Below are positions 46,757-55,275 of a DNA stretch of 64,000 nt, piece after piece; within the stretch, counting starts at the first letter, position 1; the number at the start of each line of letters is the position of its first letter. A program made the position numbers and the translations under genes. Location of the stretch: the NCBI GenBank assembly GCA_963732415.1, contig CAVSZK010000021.1, positions 124,001 to 188,000 of the forward strand. Direction: 5' to 3'. The notes beneath the pieces are model-generated. The model searched no databases and had not been told where the DNA came from. It was given only the letters and a program-made list of their open reading frames with translations. Source of the stretch: RPQJ01 sp963732415 (GTDB lineage Bacteria; Pseudomonadota; Gammaproteobacteria; Steroidobacterales; Steroidobacteraceae).

Positions 46757-49700
46757 TCAGCCCGCGTCGGCGGGCGTCGCCGCCGGCCGACGATCGCGTC
46801 CGAACAGGCGCTGCACCGTGACGAAGAACAGCGGCGTGAAGAATACGCCGAGCAGGGTCCCCGCGATCATGCCGCCGAGCACGCCGGTGCCTATCGCGCG
46901 CTGTGCGCCGGAGCCCGCGCCGGTCGCGATCGCGAGCGGTAGCACGCCGAGGCCGAACGCGAGCGAGGTCATCAGGATCGGGCGCAGCCGGACGCGCACT
47001 GCGCCCAGGGTCGCCTCGACGAGGTCCATGCCCCGCGCGAGATTGTCCTTGGCGAAGGTGATGATCAGGATCGCGTTCTTGCTCGAGAGACCCACGGTCG
47101 TCAGCATCGCCACCTGGAAGTACACGTCGCGCTCCATGCCGCGCAGCGTGGTCGCGAGCACGGTACCCAGGATGCCGATCGGGACGACCAGCATCACCGC
47201 GGTGGGGATGGTCCAGCTCTCGTACATGGCCGCGAGGCACAGGAACACGACCAGCAGCGACAGCGTGTAGAGCAGCGGCGTCTGCGCGCCGGCCGCGCGT
47301 TCCTGGTAGGACTGTCCGGTCCACTCGAGGCCGATGCCACGCGGCAGCTGGGAAACGAGCTTTTCGACCTCTGCCATCGCCGCGCCGGAGCTGACTCCCG
47401 GCGCCGCTTCGCCATTGATCTCGAGCGACGAGGCACCGTTGTAGCGCTCCAGCCGCGGCGGGCCGTAGTCCCAGCGCCAACTGGCGAATGCCTGGAACGG
47501 CACCATTTCGCCCTGCAAATTGCGGACACTCCAGCGGCTGAAATCCTCGGGCACCATGCGGAACGGCGCGTCGGACTGCACGTACACGCGCTTTACACGC
47601 CCGCGATCCACGAAATCGTCGATGTACTGGCCGCCCCACGCCGTGGCGAGTGTCGCGCTGATGTCGTCTATCGAGACACCGAGTGCTGCAGCTTTCCTGT
47701 TGTCCACGTCGATGCGGAACTGTGGTGCGTCTTCCTGCCCGTTCGGTCGCACGTTCGCAAGCAGCTTGTTCTGGCTGGCCGCGCCGAGGAACTGGTTGCG
47801 GGCTGCAATCAGTGCGTCATGGCCCAGGCCTGCTTCGTCCTTCAGGTTGAACACGAAGCCCTTGGAATTGCCGAGTTCGGGCAGCGGGGGAGGTGCGAAC
47901 GCGAACGCGAACGCGTCCTTGATCTGCATCAGGTGCATCATTGCGCGCTGGGCGACGGCGTCGACGCCGAGTTCCTTCGACTTCCGTTCCGACCAGTCTT
48001 TCAGGTTGACCCACGCGATACCGGCGTTCTGCCCGCTGCCGGAGAAGCTGAAGCCCTGCACCGTGAAGACCGAGCGGACCGTGTCCTTCTCGTTCTCGAG
48101 GAAATGTCGCTCGACCGCGTAGATCGAGTTCATCGTGCGCTCCTGGGTCGCGCCTGCCGGCGTCATGATCTGCGCCATCAGCCAGCCCTGGTCTTCCTGC
48201 GGCAGGAAGCCTGTGGGCAGGCGCAGGAACAGCACCGCCATGATCGCCACCATCGCCGCGAACCCTGCCAGGTAGCGGCCGGGCCGGCCGAGCATGCGGC
48301 GCACTGAGCCCTGGTAACGAGTGCTGCCGCGGTCGAACGTGCGATTGAACCAGCCGAAGAAGCCGCCGCTTCCGGCGTGTCCGCCGCTCGGTACTGGCTT
48401 CAGCATGGTGGCGCAGAGCGCCGGTGTCAGGATGATCGCGACCGCGACCGAGAGCGCCATTGCCGAGACGATGGTCGCCGAGAACTGGCGGTAGATGATG
48501 CCCGTCGACCCACCGAGGAAGGCCATGGGCACGAACACTGCCGCGAGCACCAGTCCGACGCCGACCAGCGCGCCGGTGATCTGGTCCATGGACTTGCGCG
48601 TCGCTTCCAGCGGGGAGAGTCCTTCCTCGCGCATGATGCGCTCGACGTTCTCGACTACCACGATGGCGTCGTCCACCAGCAACCCGATCGCGAGCACCAT
48701 CGCGAACATCGTCAGCATGTTGACCGAGTAGCCGAGCGCCGCCAGGACCGAGAACGTGCCGAGCAGCACGACCGGCACCGCGATGGTCGGGATCAGCGTC
48801 GCGCGCAGGTTCTGCAGGAACAGGTACATCACCAGGAACACCAGTGCGATGGCCTCGAGCAGCGTCACGATGACGCCCTGGATCGCGGACCGAACGAACG
48901 GAGTCGTGTCGAAGGGAACGGCCGTCTCGACCCCCGGTGGAAACGACTTCGAAAGCTCCTCGAGCTTTGCTTCCACACCGCGCGAGGTAGCGAGTGCATT
49001 GGCGCCGGTCGCGAGCGACACGGCGAGGCCTGTGGCCGGCTTGCCGTTGAAGCGACCGATGTGGCTGTATCGCTCGGCGCCCAGCTCGACCCTTGCCACC
49101 TCGCCCAGCGTCAGCACCGAGCCGTCCTCATTGCCGCGCAGCACGATGCCGCGGAACTGCTCCGGTGTCTGCAGGCGGCCCTGGGCGGTGATCGATGCGT
49201 TCAACTGCTGGCCTGGGATCGAAGGCGTGCCTCCCAGTTCACCGATCGCGACCTGCTGGTTCTGCGCACGGATGGCAGCGATCACGTCCGACGGATTCAG
49301 GCGATAGGTCTCGAGCCGGCTCGGGTCCAGCCAGATTCGCATCGCGTACCTGGTGCCGAAGGCCTGCACGTTGCCGACGCCGGGCACACGTGCGAGCGGG
49401 TCCACCACGTTTGCGGTGACGTAGTCCGCGACATCGTCGGACTTGAACCGGCTGTCGTTGGACACGAAGGCCACGACCATCAGGAATCCCGTGTCTGACT
49501 TGTTGACGCTGACGCCCTGCTGGCGGACGGTGGCCGGCAGCAGCGGAGTGGCCAGTTGCAGCTTGTTCTGCACCTGCACCTGCGCCACGTCGGCGTTGGT
49601 ACCACTGTCGAATGTGAGCGAGATATTGGCGCCGCCGTCGGACCCGCTGGTCGAGGACATGTAGATGAGCCCGTCGAGGCCCTTCATGCTCTGCTCGATG

Positions 49701-49891
49701 ATCTGCGTGACTGACTCCTCTACCGCCTGCGCAGTGGCGCCCGGGTAGAACGCAGAAATCGAGATCGTCGGCGGTGCGATGGTCGGGTAGCGCTCGACCG
49801 CCAGCCGCGTGATGGATATGACGCCCGATAGCATCACGATGATCGCCAGCACCCAGGCGAACACCGGCCGGTCGATGAAGAAACGTGCCAT
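46757..49891 (-). CDS. RND efflux permease (AcrB/MexB type, HAE1)
   Basis: 1044 residues, 12 membrane segments, with the HAE1 pattern: FFIDRPVFAWVLAI at the start, VDDAIVVVENVERIM in TM4 (the proton-relay Asp pair), SSKNAILIITFAKD in TM10 (the conserved Lys) and periplasmic funnel sequences. It pumps amphiphilic drugs from periplasm or inner leaflet out with protons. It is preceded by its fusion protein (12-nt gap). No TolC-type gene is adjacent; a NodT-type outer-membrane factor encoded at 61-62.5 kb could serve. Confidence 0.95.
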   Translation of the reverse strand: MARFFIDRPVFAWVLAIIVMLSGVISITRLAVERYPTIAPPTISISAFYPGATAQAVEESVTQIIEQSMKGLDGLIYMSSTSGSDGGANISLTFDSGTNADVAQVQVQNKLQLATPLLPATVRQQGVSVNKSDTGFLMVVAFVSNDSRFKSDDVADYVTANVVDPLARVPGVGNVQAFGTRYAMRIWLDPSRLETYRLNPSDVIAAIRAQNQQVAIGELGGTPSIPGQQLNASITAQGRLQTPEQFRGIVLRGNEDGSVLTLGEVARVELGAERYSHIGRFNGKPATGLAVSLATGANALATSRGVEAKLEELSKSFPPGVETAVPFDTTPFVRSAIQGVIVTLLEAIALVFLVMYLFLQNLRATLIPTIAVPVVLLGTFSVLAALGYSVNMLTMFAMVLAIGLLVDDAIVVVENVERIMREEGLSPLEATRKSMDQITGALVGVGLVLAAVFVPMAFLGGSTGIIYRQFSATIVSAMALSVAVAIILTPALCATMLKPVPSGGHAGSGGFFGWFNRTFDRGSTRYQGSVRRMLGRPGRYLAGFAAMVAIMAVLFLRLPTGFLPQEDQGWLMAQIMTPAGATQERTMNSIYAVERHFLENEKDTVRSVFTVQGFSFSGSGQNAGIAWVNLKDWSERKSKELGVDAVAQRAMMHLMQIKDAFAFAFAPPPLPELGNSKGFVFNLKDEAGLGHDALIAARNQFLGAASQNKLLANVRPNGQEDAPQFRIDVDNRKAAALGVSIDDISATLATAWGGQYIDDFVDRGRVKRVYVQSDAPFRMVPEDFSRWSVRNLQGEMVPFQAFASWRWDYGPPRLERYNGASSLEINGEAAPGVSSGAAMAEVEKLVSQLPRGIGLEWTGQSYQERAAGAQTPLLYTLSLLVVFLCLAAMYESWTIPTAVMLVVPIGILGTVLATTLRGMERDVYFQVAMLTTVGLSSKNAILIITFAKDNLARGMDLVEATLGAVRVRLRPILMTSLAFGLGVLPLAIATGAGSGAQRAIGTGVLGGMIAGTLLGVFFTPLFFVTVQRLFGRDRRPAATPADAG

Positions 49892-49903
49892 GGTCTCGTG
49901 CGC

Positions 49904-51121
49904 CTATAGCTGCCGAGCGGCGGCGGGCTTTTCTCCAGCGGCTGCGCTGTCGGCCGGGGCCTGTGGTGCCGACGGCGTGCCCGGCGGGCCGGCCTCGGTC
50001 GCCGTGACCGGCGAGCCGGGCTGCACTTTCTGCAGGCCTTCGACTATTACCCTGTCGCCTGCCTCGAGCCCGCGGTCCACCAGCCACTTGTCGCCGATGG
50101 TGCGGCTGACCTGGACCGCGCGCAGTTCGACCTTGTCGTCCTTGCCTACGACCAGCGCAGTCGCGTTGCCCTGCGGATCCCTGGCGATACCCTGCTGGGG
50201 TACGAGGATGCCTTGCGGCCGGACGCCGTTGCCCACCTGCGCGCGAACATACATGCCCGGCAACAGCAGTCGCTCCGGGTTCGGTACCTTGATCCGGAGC
50301 AGGTAGCTTCCCGTCGTCGGGTCGACGCTGACGTCGGAGAACTCGAGCACGCCGAGGTGCGCGTAGCGGCGACCGTCCTCCAGCACGATTGTCACCGGCA
50401 GGGAGGCTTCCTGCTCGAGTACGCCGTCGGCCAGTTCGCGCTTGAGCTGCAGAAGTTCCGCGCTGGACTGCGTGACATCAACGTAGACGGGATCGAGCTG
50501 CTGCACGGTGGCGAGCGGCGCGTCCTGGGCTGCCTTGACCAGCGCTCCCTCGGTGACCGCGGATTTGCCGACGCGGCCCGAGATCGGCGAGGTGATGCGC
50601 GCGTAACCGAGCACCACACCGGCCGCCGTAAGCGCCGCGCGGCTCGACTCCAGTTCGGCCTGCGCCTGGCCAAGGGCCGCGATGGCATTGTCGTTGTCCT
50701 GCGCGCTCACGACGCCGGTCTTGACCAGTTCGCCGGTCCTGCGTGCCCGCAGCTTTGCGGCCTCCAGCGTGGCTTCAGCGCGGGCGACCGCCGCCTTCGC
50801 CACGCCGTAGTCGGCGCGATAGGTCGCGTCGTCGAGTTGATAGAGAGCCTGGCCGGCCTTGACGCTGGCTCCTTCGGTGAAAAGCCTGGCCTTGACGATG
50901 CCGGTCACCTGGGGCCGGACCTCGGCAACCAGGAAGGCGCTGGTGCGGCCCGGAAGCTCACGGACCAGCGTGACCGGCTCGGCGCGCAGCGTAACGACGG
51001 TGACCGGCATCGCGCCGGGGCCCTGCGCAGGGCCTTGCTGCGCCTTGCCGCAACCGGAAAGCACGGCGACGAGGGCAACGGTCGACAGGACGACGTGAAC
51101 GCGCATTGGGCGGTCTTGCAT
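49904..51121 (-). CDS. RND periplasmic adaptor (membrane fusion protein)
   Basis: 405 residues. ATG 51121 or ATG 51106; the lipobox LSGC follows either. The adaptor pattern: RPQVTGIVKARLFTEGASVKAGQALYQLD (lipoyl half), then a coiled-coil hairpin (KAAVARAEATLEAAKL, LGQAQAELESSRAAL), the second lipoyl half YARITSPISGRVG, and a beta-barrel with IKVPNPERLLLPGMYVRA. The C-terminal 40 residues are Ala/Pro-rich. First gene of the pump operon, 12 nt before the permease. Confidence 0.94.
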   Translation of the reverse strand: MQDRPMRVHVVLSTVALVAVLSGCGKAQQGPAQGPGAMPVTVVTLRAEPVTLVRELPGRTSAFLVAEVRPQVTGIVKARLFTEGASVKAGQALYQLDDATYRADYGVAKAAVARAEATLEAAKLRARRTGELVKTGVVSAQDNDNAIAALGQAQAELESSRAALTAAGVVLGYARITSPISGRVGKSAVTEGALVKAAQDAPLATVQQLDPVYVDVTQSSAELLQLKRELADGVLEQEASLPVTIVLEDGRRYAHLGVLEFSDVSVDPTTGSYLLRIKVPNPERLLLPGMYVRAQVGNGVRPQGILVPQQGIARDPQGNATALVVGKDDKVELRAVQVSRTIGDKWLVDRGLEAGDRVIVEGLQKVQPGSPVTATEAGPPGTPSAPQAPADSAAAGEKPAAARQL

Positions 51122-51262
51122 TTGCTGGCCTCGAATCCCACGGTGGGCAGGGCGGATTGGCCGCGCGCCGGCGAGGGTTGCTGAAGAGTAGGCGAGCATC
51201 CTTGTCGGCCCGGGCCCGGCTGTCAATCCGGATCTGTGTTGCCGCTCCGGCCCACGCAAGTC

Positions 51263-52474
51263 ATGATCGGCGCTCCAGGAAGGTGTGCTCGGACGGGTCT
51301 CGCCATCGACAGAAACGCTGTATTCGCGGCCGGAAAGGCCGCGCTCGACGCCGGGGACGCGACGAGTGCCCGCCGACACTTCGAGGCCATCGTGCAGGAT
51401 GGGCGAGGCGACTCGGCGGTGTTCGTGGCGCTTGCGCTCGCCTGCCAGTCGCTCGGCGACGGCGAAGCGGTTGACGCAGCACTCGGGCGTGCGCTGGCAC
51501 TCGACCCACGCAACCTGCATGCGCTGTTGATACGGGCGGATCGGCTCGCGGCGAGCGGCGATGTCAGGGCGGCAGCCGCTTTCTACGGGACGGCGGTCAG
51601 GATTGCGGCGCAGGCGAAAAACCTGGATCCGGCCATGTCGGCAGCCGTGCAGCGTGCGGCCCGGAACCGTGACCGGATACAGGCCGAACTCGAGCAGCAC
51701 ATTGGAGCCCGGCTGGGGAAGGCCGGCTACGACCCGGTGACTTCCAGCCCACGATTCGTTCAGGCGGTGGATCTCATCAATGGCCGCAAGCGGATCTATT
51801 ACCAGCAGCCGCGCGCGTTCTACTTTCCCGGACTGCCCCAGGTCCAGTTCTATCCTCGCGAACAGTTCCCGTGGCTCGATGCCGTCGAGGGCGCGACCGA
51901 GGACATCTGTGCTGAACTCGAATCCGCGCTGCAGCGAGGGCGCGGCTTCGAGCCTTACCTGCAGTCCAATCCCGCGCAGCCGGCAACCGGCGACACCGGG
52001 CTCGTCGACAAGCTCGACTGGAGCGCCTTTTTCCTGGTGAAGAACGGCGAGGTGGTGACGGAGAACGCGGCACAGTGCCCGAAGACCATGGCGGCGCTCG
52101 AGCAGGCGCCGCTGCCGCGCGTACGCGGCCGGGACCCGATGGTGCTGTTCTCGGTGTTGAAACCCGGTGTGCGCATCCCTCCCCACAGCGGGTTCCTGAA
52201 TTCCAGGCTGATCTGTCACCTGCCGTTGATCGTGCCCCCTGGCTGCCAATTCAGGGTCGGTAACGAGCAGCGCGAATGGCGCAAGGGCAAGGCGTGGGTC
52301 TTCGACGACTCGATCGAGCACGAGGCCTGGAACTCCAGCGGCGAAACGCGGGTCATCCTGCTGTTCGACATCTGGCGGCCGGAACTCACCTTCGAGGAGC
52401 ACGGACTGGTCGCGGCGCTGCTCGAAGCGATGGATTCATTCGGTTCCGGGCCGCGGATCGACTGGTCCGCCTGA
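51263..52474 (+). CDS. TPR - aspartyl/asparaginyl beta-hydroxylase-like protein
   Basis: 403 residues from ATG 51263 (TTG 51236 possible). Residues 10-130 form TPR repeats (AVFAAGKAALDAGDATSARRHFEAI, VFVALALACQSLGDGEAV, AAAAFYGTAV). The Asp_Arg_Hydrox domain covers about 215-385: LFSVLKPGVRIPPHSGFLNSRLICHLPL, SIEHEAWNSSG and TRVILLFDIWRP give the two His iron ligands and the Arg of the oxoglutarate site. It would hydroxylate protein side chains or a metabolite, with Fe(II) and 2-oxoglutarate. Divergent from the RND operon. Confidence 0.85.
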   Translation: MIGAPGRCARTGLAIDRNAVFAAGKAALDAGDATSARRHFEAIVQDGRGDSAVFVALALACQSLGDGEAVDAALGRALALDPRNLHALLIRADRLAASGDVRAAAAFYGTAVRIAAQAKNLDPAMSAAVQRAARNRDRIQAELEQHIGARLGKAGYDPVTSSPRFVQAVDLINGRKRIYYQQPRAFYFPGLPQVQFYPREQFPWLDAVEGATEDICAELESALQRGRGFEPYLQSNPAQPATGDTGLVDKLDWSAFFLVKNGEVVTENAAQCPKTMAALEQAPLPRVRGRDPMVLFSVLKPGVRIPPHSGFLNSRLICHLPLIVPPGCQFRVGNEQREWRKGKAWVFDDSIEHEAWNSSGETRVILLFDIWRPELTFEEHGLVAALLEAMDSFGSGPRIDWSA

Positions 52475-52623
52475 GTGGCGCACTCGTAAAATGCGATTTT
52501 GCGTTGGGCGATGCATGGATTCGATTGTCCTGTATTTTCGAATAGACCGTCTTGCAATATGCTGTTTATCTGATCAATTGTCGGGACTATCGTTGGCTCC
52601 AGGTTCAGACGGAGTATCCAGCG

Positions 52624-52746
52624 ATGTTCGACATCAACCATTCGGAACGTGCACTTGTCCGGGTCATTGCCAGCCTTGCGATCACGGCGACATTGATGCT
52701 CGGGGCCATCGCCCACGCGGTAATCGCCAGCCAGCCGCTGGTCTGA
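52624..52746 (+). CDS. Small single-span membrane protein
   Basis: 40 residues: MFDINHSERALVRV, then an uninterrupted hydrophobic helix (about 16-36), ending SQPLV. GGAG lies 12 nt upstream, slightly far. It is a plausible small ORF between the AspH-like gene and the methyltransferase; I do not recognise it as a named family. Confidence 0.5.
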   Translation: MFDINHSERALVRVIASLAITATLMLGAIAHAVIASQPLV

Positions 52747-52846
52747 CGCTGCGAGGATCCCGGCCGGCGGCCGGTCATCGCGGTCCAGGCTGGCCTCCGC
52801 GCCGCGATGTCGCGATCGCTGCTTGTGTGCCGAGGGGCCAGGCCTG

Positions 52847-53971
52847 ATGCCGGTCGGAGCACTTCCGGCGGGCTGCGAGCCCACCTGCCACGGCTGCCGA
52901 CATCGGCGGCTGGACGCCGCCGAAAGCCTGTCCCAGAAAAGCGCCTACCTCGCGCGAGTGCTCGCGCCATGGTCCGAACGGATCGCGCCGCTCGATGCGC
53001 CCGCTGACCGCGAGCGCCTTGGGTACCGCGACCGGGTCACACTGACGGCGCGCTGGTCGGCGGAGCAGGGCTGGCGGTTCGGGCTCATGCGTCGCGACGA
53101 ATTGATCGCCATTCATGATTGTCCGGTGCACAGCGAGCGGGTGCGCACACTGGTGCACGTGCTGCTCGAGTGCCTGCCTCCCGGCGACGAGTTTCCCCTT
53201 GCGTACCTTCACGTTGCGGGCGCCCAGGCCACGCTGATCGTGAAGTCGCACGTGGTGGATCGCGAACGACTGCTTGCCGTCGCATCGGCCGTTGCAGGCA
53301 CCGGCGTCGAGGGGCTCTGGCTGCACTGCCACCCGGCGGCCGGCAGGCGCCTGTTTGCCCGAAGTGGCTGGCAGCTGCTCCAGGGCAGCGTCGAATCGCG
53401 CGACTCGCGGGGATTCCTGCACGGTCCGACGGCATTCATGCAGGCGCTGCCAGGCCTGCACGCTCGCGCAATGAACGACGCAGCGGCATACGTCGCGCCC
53501 GGCCCTTCGGTCGCCGTGCTCGACCTGTATTGCGGGCTCGGTGCGACGCTCAAGGCGTGGACGAACGCCGGCAGTGTCGCGTTGGGCGTTGAGCTTTCCG
53601 GCGAGGCCGTCTCATTCGCCGCGAAGAATGCGCCGCTCGCGAGCGTGCTGCGCGGCACCTGTGCCCAGCGTCTGCCGCAGGTGCGGGAGTGGTGGAACCG
53701 ATACGGGGGCGAGGGAGGCCGCCGGGGCGAAACCGAGCGTGTCGCGTACGTCAATCCGCCGCGTTCGGGTCTCGAAGGGGAGGTTGCCTGCGCGCTCGCC
53801 GACGAGCTTTGCCCCGATCGCATCGCGTACCTTTCCTGCAGCGCCGGAACGCTGGCCCGGGACCTCGTGTTGTTCGAGGCATCGGGCTACGCGGTGTCGG
53901 CGATTAGGCCCTATGACTTCTTTCCGAATACTCACCACGTCGAGACGCTCGCGCTGCTCGCACGCAACTGA
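52847..53971 (+). CDS. RlmD/TrmA-type RNA uracil-C5-methyltransferase
   Basis: 374 residues, ATG 52847 supported by GAGGGG 9 nt upstream (TTG 52823 also possible). N-terminal CEPTCHGC and later HDCPVH provide four Cys, matching the 4Fe-4S of RlmD-like enzymes. SAM site DLYCGLG, then VNPPRSGL, the catalytic Cys segment YLSCSAGTLARDL and base HHVETLAL. It lacks the N-terminal TRAM domain present in E. coli RlmD. Target could be 23S rRNA or tRNA uridine; not determinable. Different from a typical RlmC/RlmD length (375-430), close to RlmC. Confidence 0.88.
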   Translation: MPVGALPAGCEPTCHGCRHRRLDAAESLSQKSAYLARVLAPWSERIAPLDAPADRERLGYRDRVTLTARWSAEQGWRFGLMRRDELIAIHDCPVHSERVRTLVHVLLECLPPGDEFPLAYLHVAGAQATLIVKSHVVDRERLLAVASAVAGTGVEGLWLHCHPAAGRRLFARSGWQLLQGSVESRDSRGFLHGPTAFMQALPGLHARAMNDAAAYVAPGPSVAVLDLYCGLGATLKAWTNAGSVALGVELSGEAVSFAAKNAPLASVLRGTCAQRLPQVREWWNRYGGEGGRRGETERVAYVNPPRSGLEGEVACALADELCPDRIAYLSCSAGTLARDLVLFEASGYAVSAIRPYDFFPNTHHVETLALLARN

Positions 53972-54277
53972 CGTTCCGCGGGTGCCATCAGGTTAGGGTT
54001 CGGGCCGGCAAACGCCGGCAAACGCCGGCAAACGCCGGCCAAAGCCGTCAATGTTCGGCAAAGAGCGACAATGTCCGACCTGGACGGGCCGGTTCGACCT
54101 CGGCCGGCCGATCATGGAGCGCACGATCATGGACCCGGTGCGCTAACTCCCGTCGCGTCGGTGCTTTTTACATATCGCGGTCAAAGGGAACATCAAATCG
54201 CCACAAATCATTGAATAACAAGCATATGCATATTGTGGCCTGGATCTTGCAGCCTGCAATTGCGAGCGAAAAAAACA
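53972..54277. other. 306-nt gene-free spacer
   Basis: Contains the short tandem repeat at 54004-54040, a mixed GC segment, then an AT-rich stretch around 54165-54235 with CATATGCATAT-type sequences that may include the promoter for the membrane gene at 54278. No convincing gene or RNA is visible. Confidence 0.7.
54004..54040 (+). repeat. 10-nt tandem repeat (GCCGGCAAAC)
   Basis: Three perfect units of GCCGGCAAAC at 54004-54033 followed by a partial fourth (GCCGGCC). Each unit contains the palindrome GCCGGC. It lies 33 nt after the methyltransferase stop. Confidence 0.8.
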
Positions 54278-55228
54278 ATGATTGCAAAAGCCACAGGGGT
54301 GCTCGCGCTGCTGCTTGGTCCGGCGGTGGTGCTTTATGCGACGGGTCATGCCGCCGCCGCGCATTGGTTTGTGCTCGGCGCGGTGTTGTCGATGCAGATG
54401 AGCCTGCTCGCGCGCCCGGTGGCAGGATTCGCGCTGCTGCTGCCGGTCATATATGCCGCCGCGGCCATAACCGCCCAGTCCACCGGTGGCGTGGCCGCGC
54501 TGATCTTTGCCGCTGCGGGGCTGGTTGGTGCAGCAAGTTCGCAGGGATTCCAGCGCGGGGTGCTGGCGGTGCTGGCAGCTACGCTCATCGGTTCCGGTGA
54601 ACCGGCGTCGCCGTCCGCCGTGTTTCTTCCTACGCTGGTGATGACGGCAGGCTGTGCGTACGGCCTGGCGCTCGCGCTCGGCCTGCTGCGCGACGTCGAC
54701 ATGGACATGCGCGCGGTGCGACCGCAAACCGCTCTCAGTTTCGCCGCGCTGCTCGCCGTACTGGTCATCATCGCGTGGCTTGCGGCCCGTGCGTTCGGCG
54801 TCGAGCACGGCTGGTGGATCCCGCTCGCGGTTGCAGCCGTCGGGCAGCCAGCGGTCGACGGATCGGTGCGGCGATCGCTTCTCTACCTGGCGGGCGCGCT
54901 GCTGGCGACGCTGGCGATGATGGCCGTGTTCGAGTTCGCGACGGGCATAGTCGCGCAAACTGTCTTGCTGGTCGTCGTAGGGATGGTGATGCTGGTCGTC
55001 GGATCGAAGCGCCGCTGGATCAGGGCGCTGCTGGTGACACCGTTACTGATGCTGGTGGTTGGCCACAACGAGGACCATGCCGCGGTGGCTTACCTGGTCT
55101 CGGCGTTCCTCGCCTGCGCGGTGGTCTTTGCGTTCGCGTTGCTGGGCCAGTGGATGCTGTGGACGATTCGGCCCGACCCGGGTTCGATCCCGGTGCGGGC
55201 CGAAGCAAGACGCAGGTACACGCGCTAG
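54278..55228 (+). CDS. FUSC-like inner-membrane protein
   Basis: 316 residues from ATG 54278. About ten hydrophobic segments in two sets of five; between them no large cytosolic domain. HGWWIPLAVAAVGQPAVDGSVRRSL followed by LAGALLATLAMMAVF is like the FUSC (fusaric-acid resistance) domain signature WWxxxTxxxxxxxxxxxTxxRxxxRxxGTxxG. It probably exports small aromatic or other molecules. The Shine-Dalgarno is weak. It is convergent with the multiheme cytochrome gene. Confidence 0.75.
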   Translation: MIAKATGVLALLLGPAVVLYATGHAAAAHWFVLGAVLSMQMSLLARPVAGFALLLPVIYAAAAITAQSTGGVAALIFAAAGLVGAASSQGFQRGVLAVLAATLIGSGEPASPSAVFLPTLVMTAGCAYGLALALGLLRDVDMDMRAVRPQTALSFAALLAVLVIIAWLAARAFGVEHGWWIPLAVAAVGQPAVDGSVRRSLLYLAGALLATLAMMAVFEFATGIVAQTVLLVVVGMVMLVVGSKRRWIRALLVTPLLMLVVGHNEDHAAVAYLVSAFLACAVVFAFALLGQWMLWTIRPDPGSIPVRAEARRRYTR

Positions 55229-55275
55229 GCTTGCCGGTGGGCGGGCAGGGCGCAGCGCCGCTGCCCCGGCCCGGA

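Noticed and set aside
48377..49498. 373-codon frame antisense to the RND permease
   Set aside because: His/Arg/Gln/Asp-rich shadow without recognisable domains.
54143..54958. 271-codon minus-strand frame over the FUSC-like gene
   Set aside because: Composition (His/Arg/Gln) and lack of motif show a shadow; the plus-strand frame has clear membrane helices.
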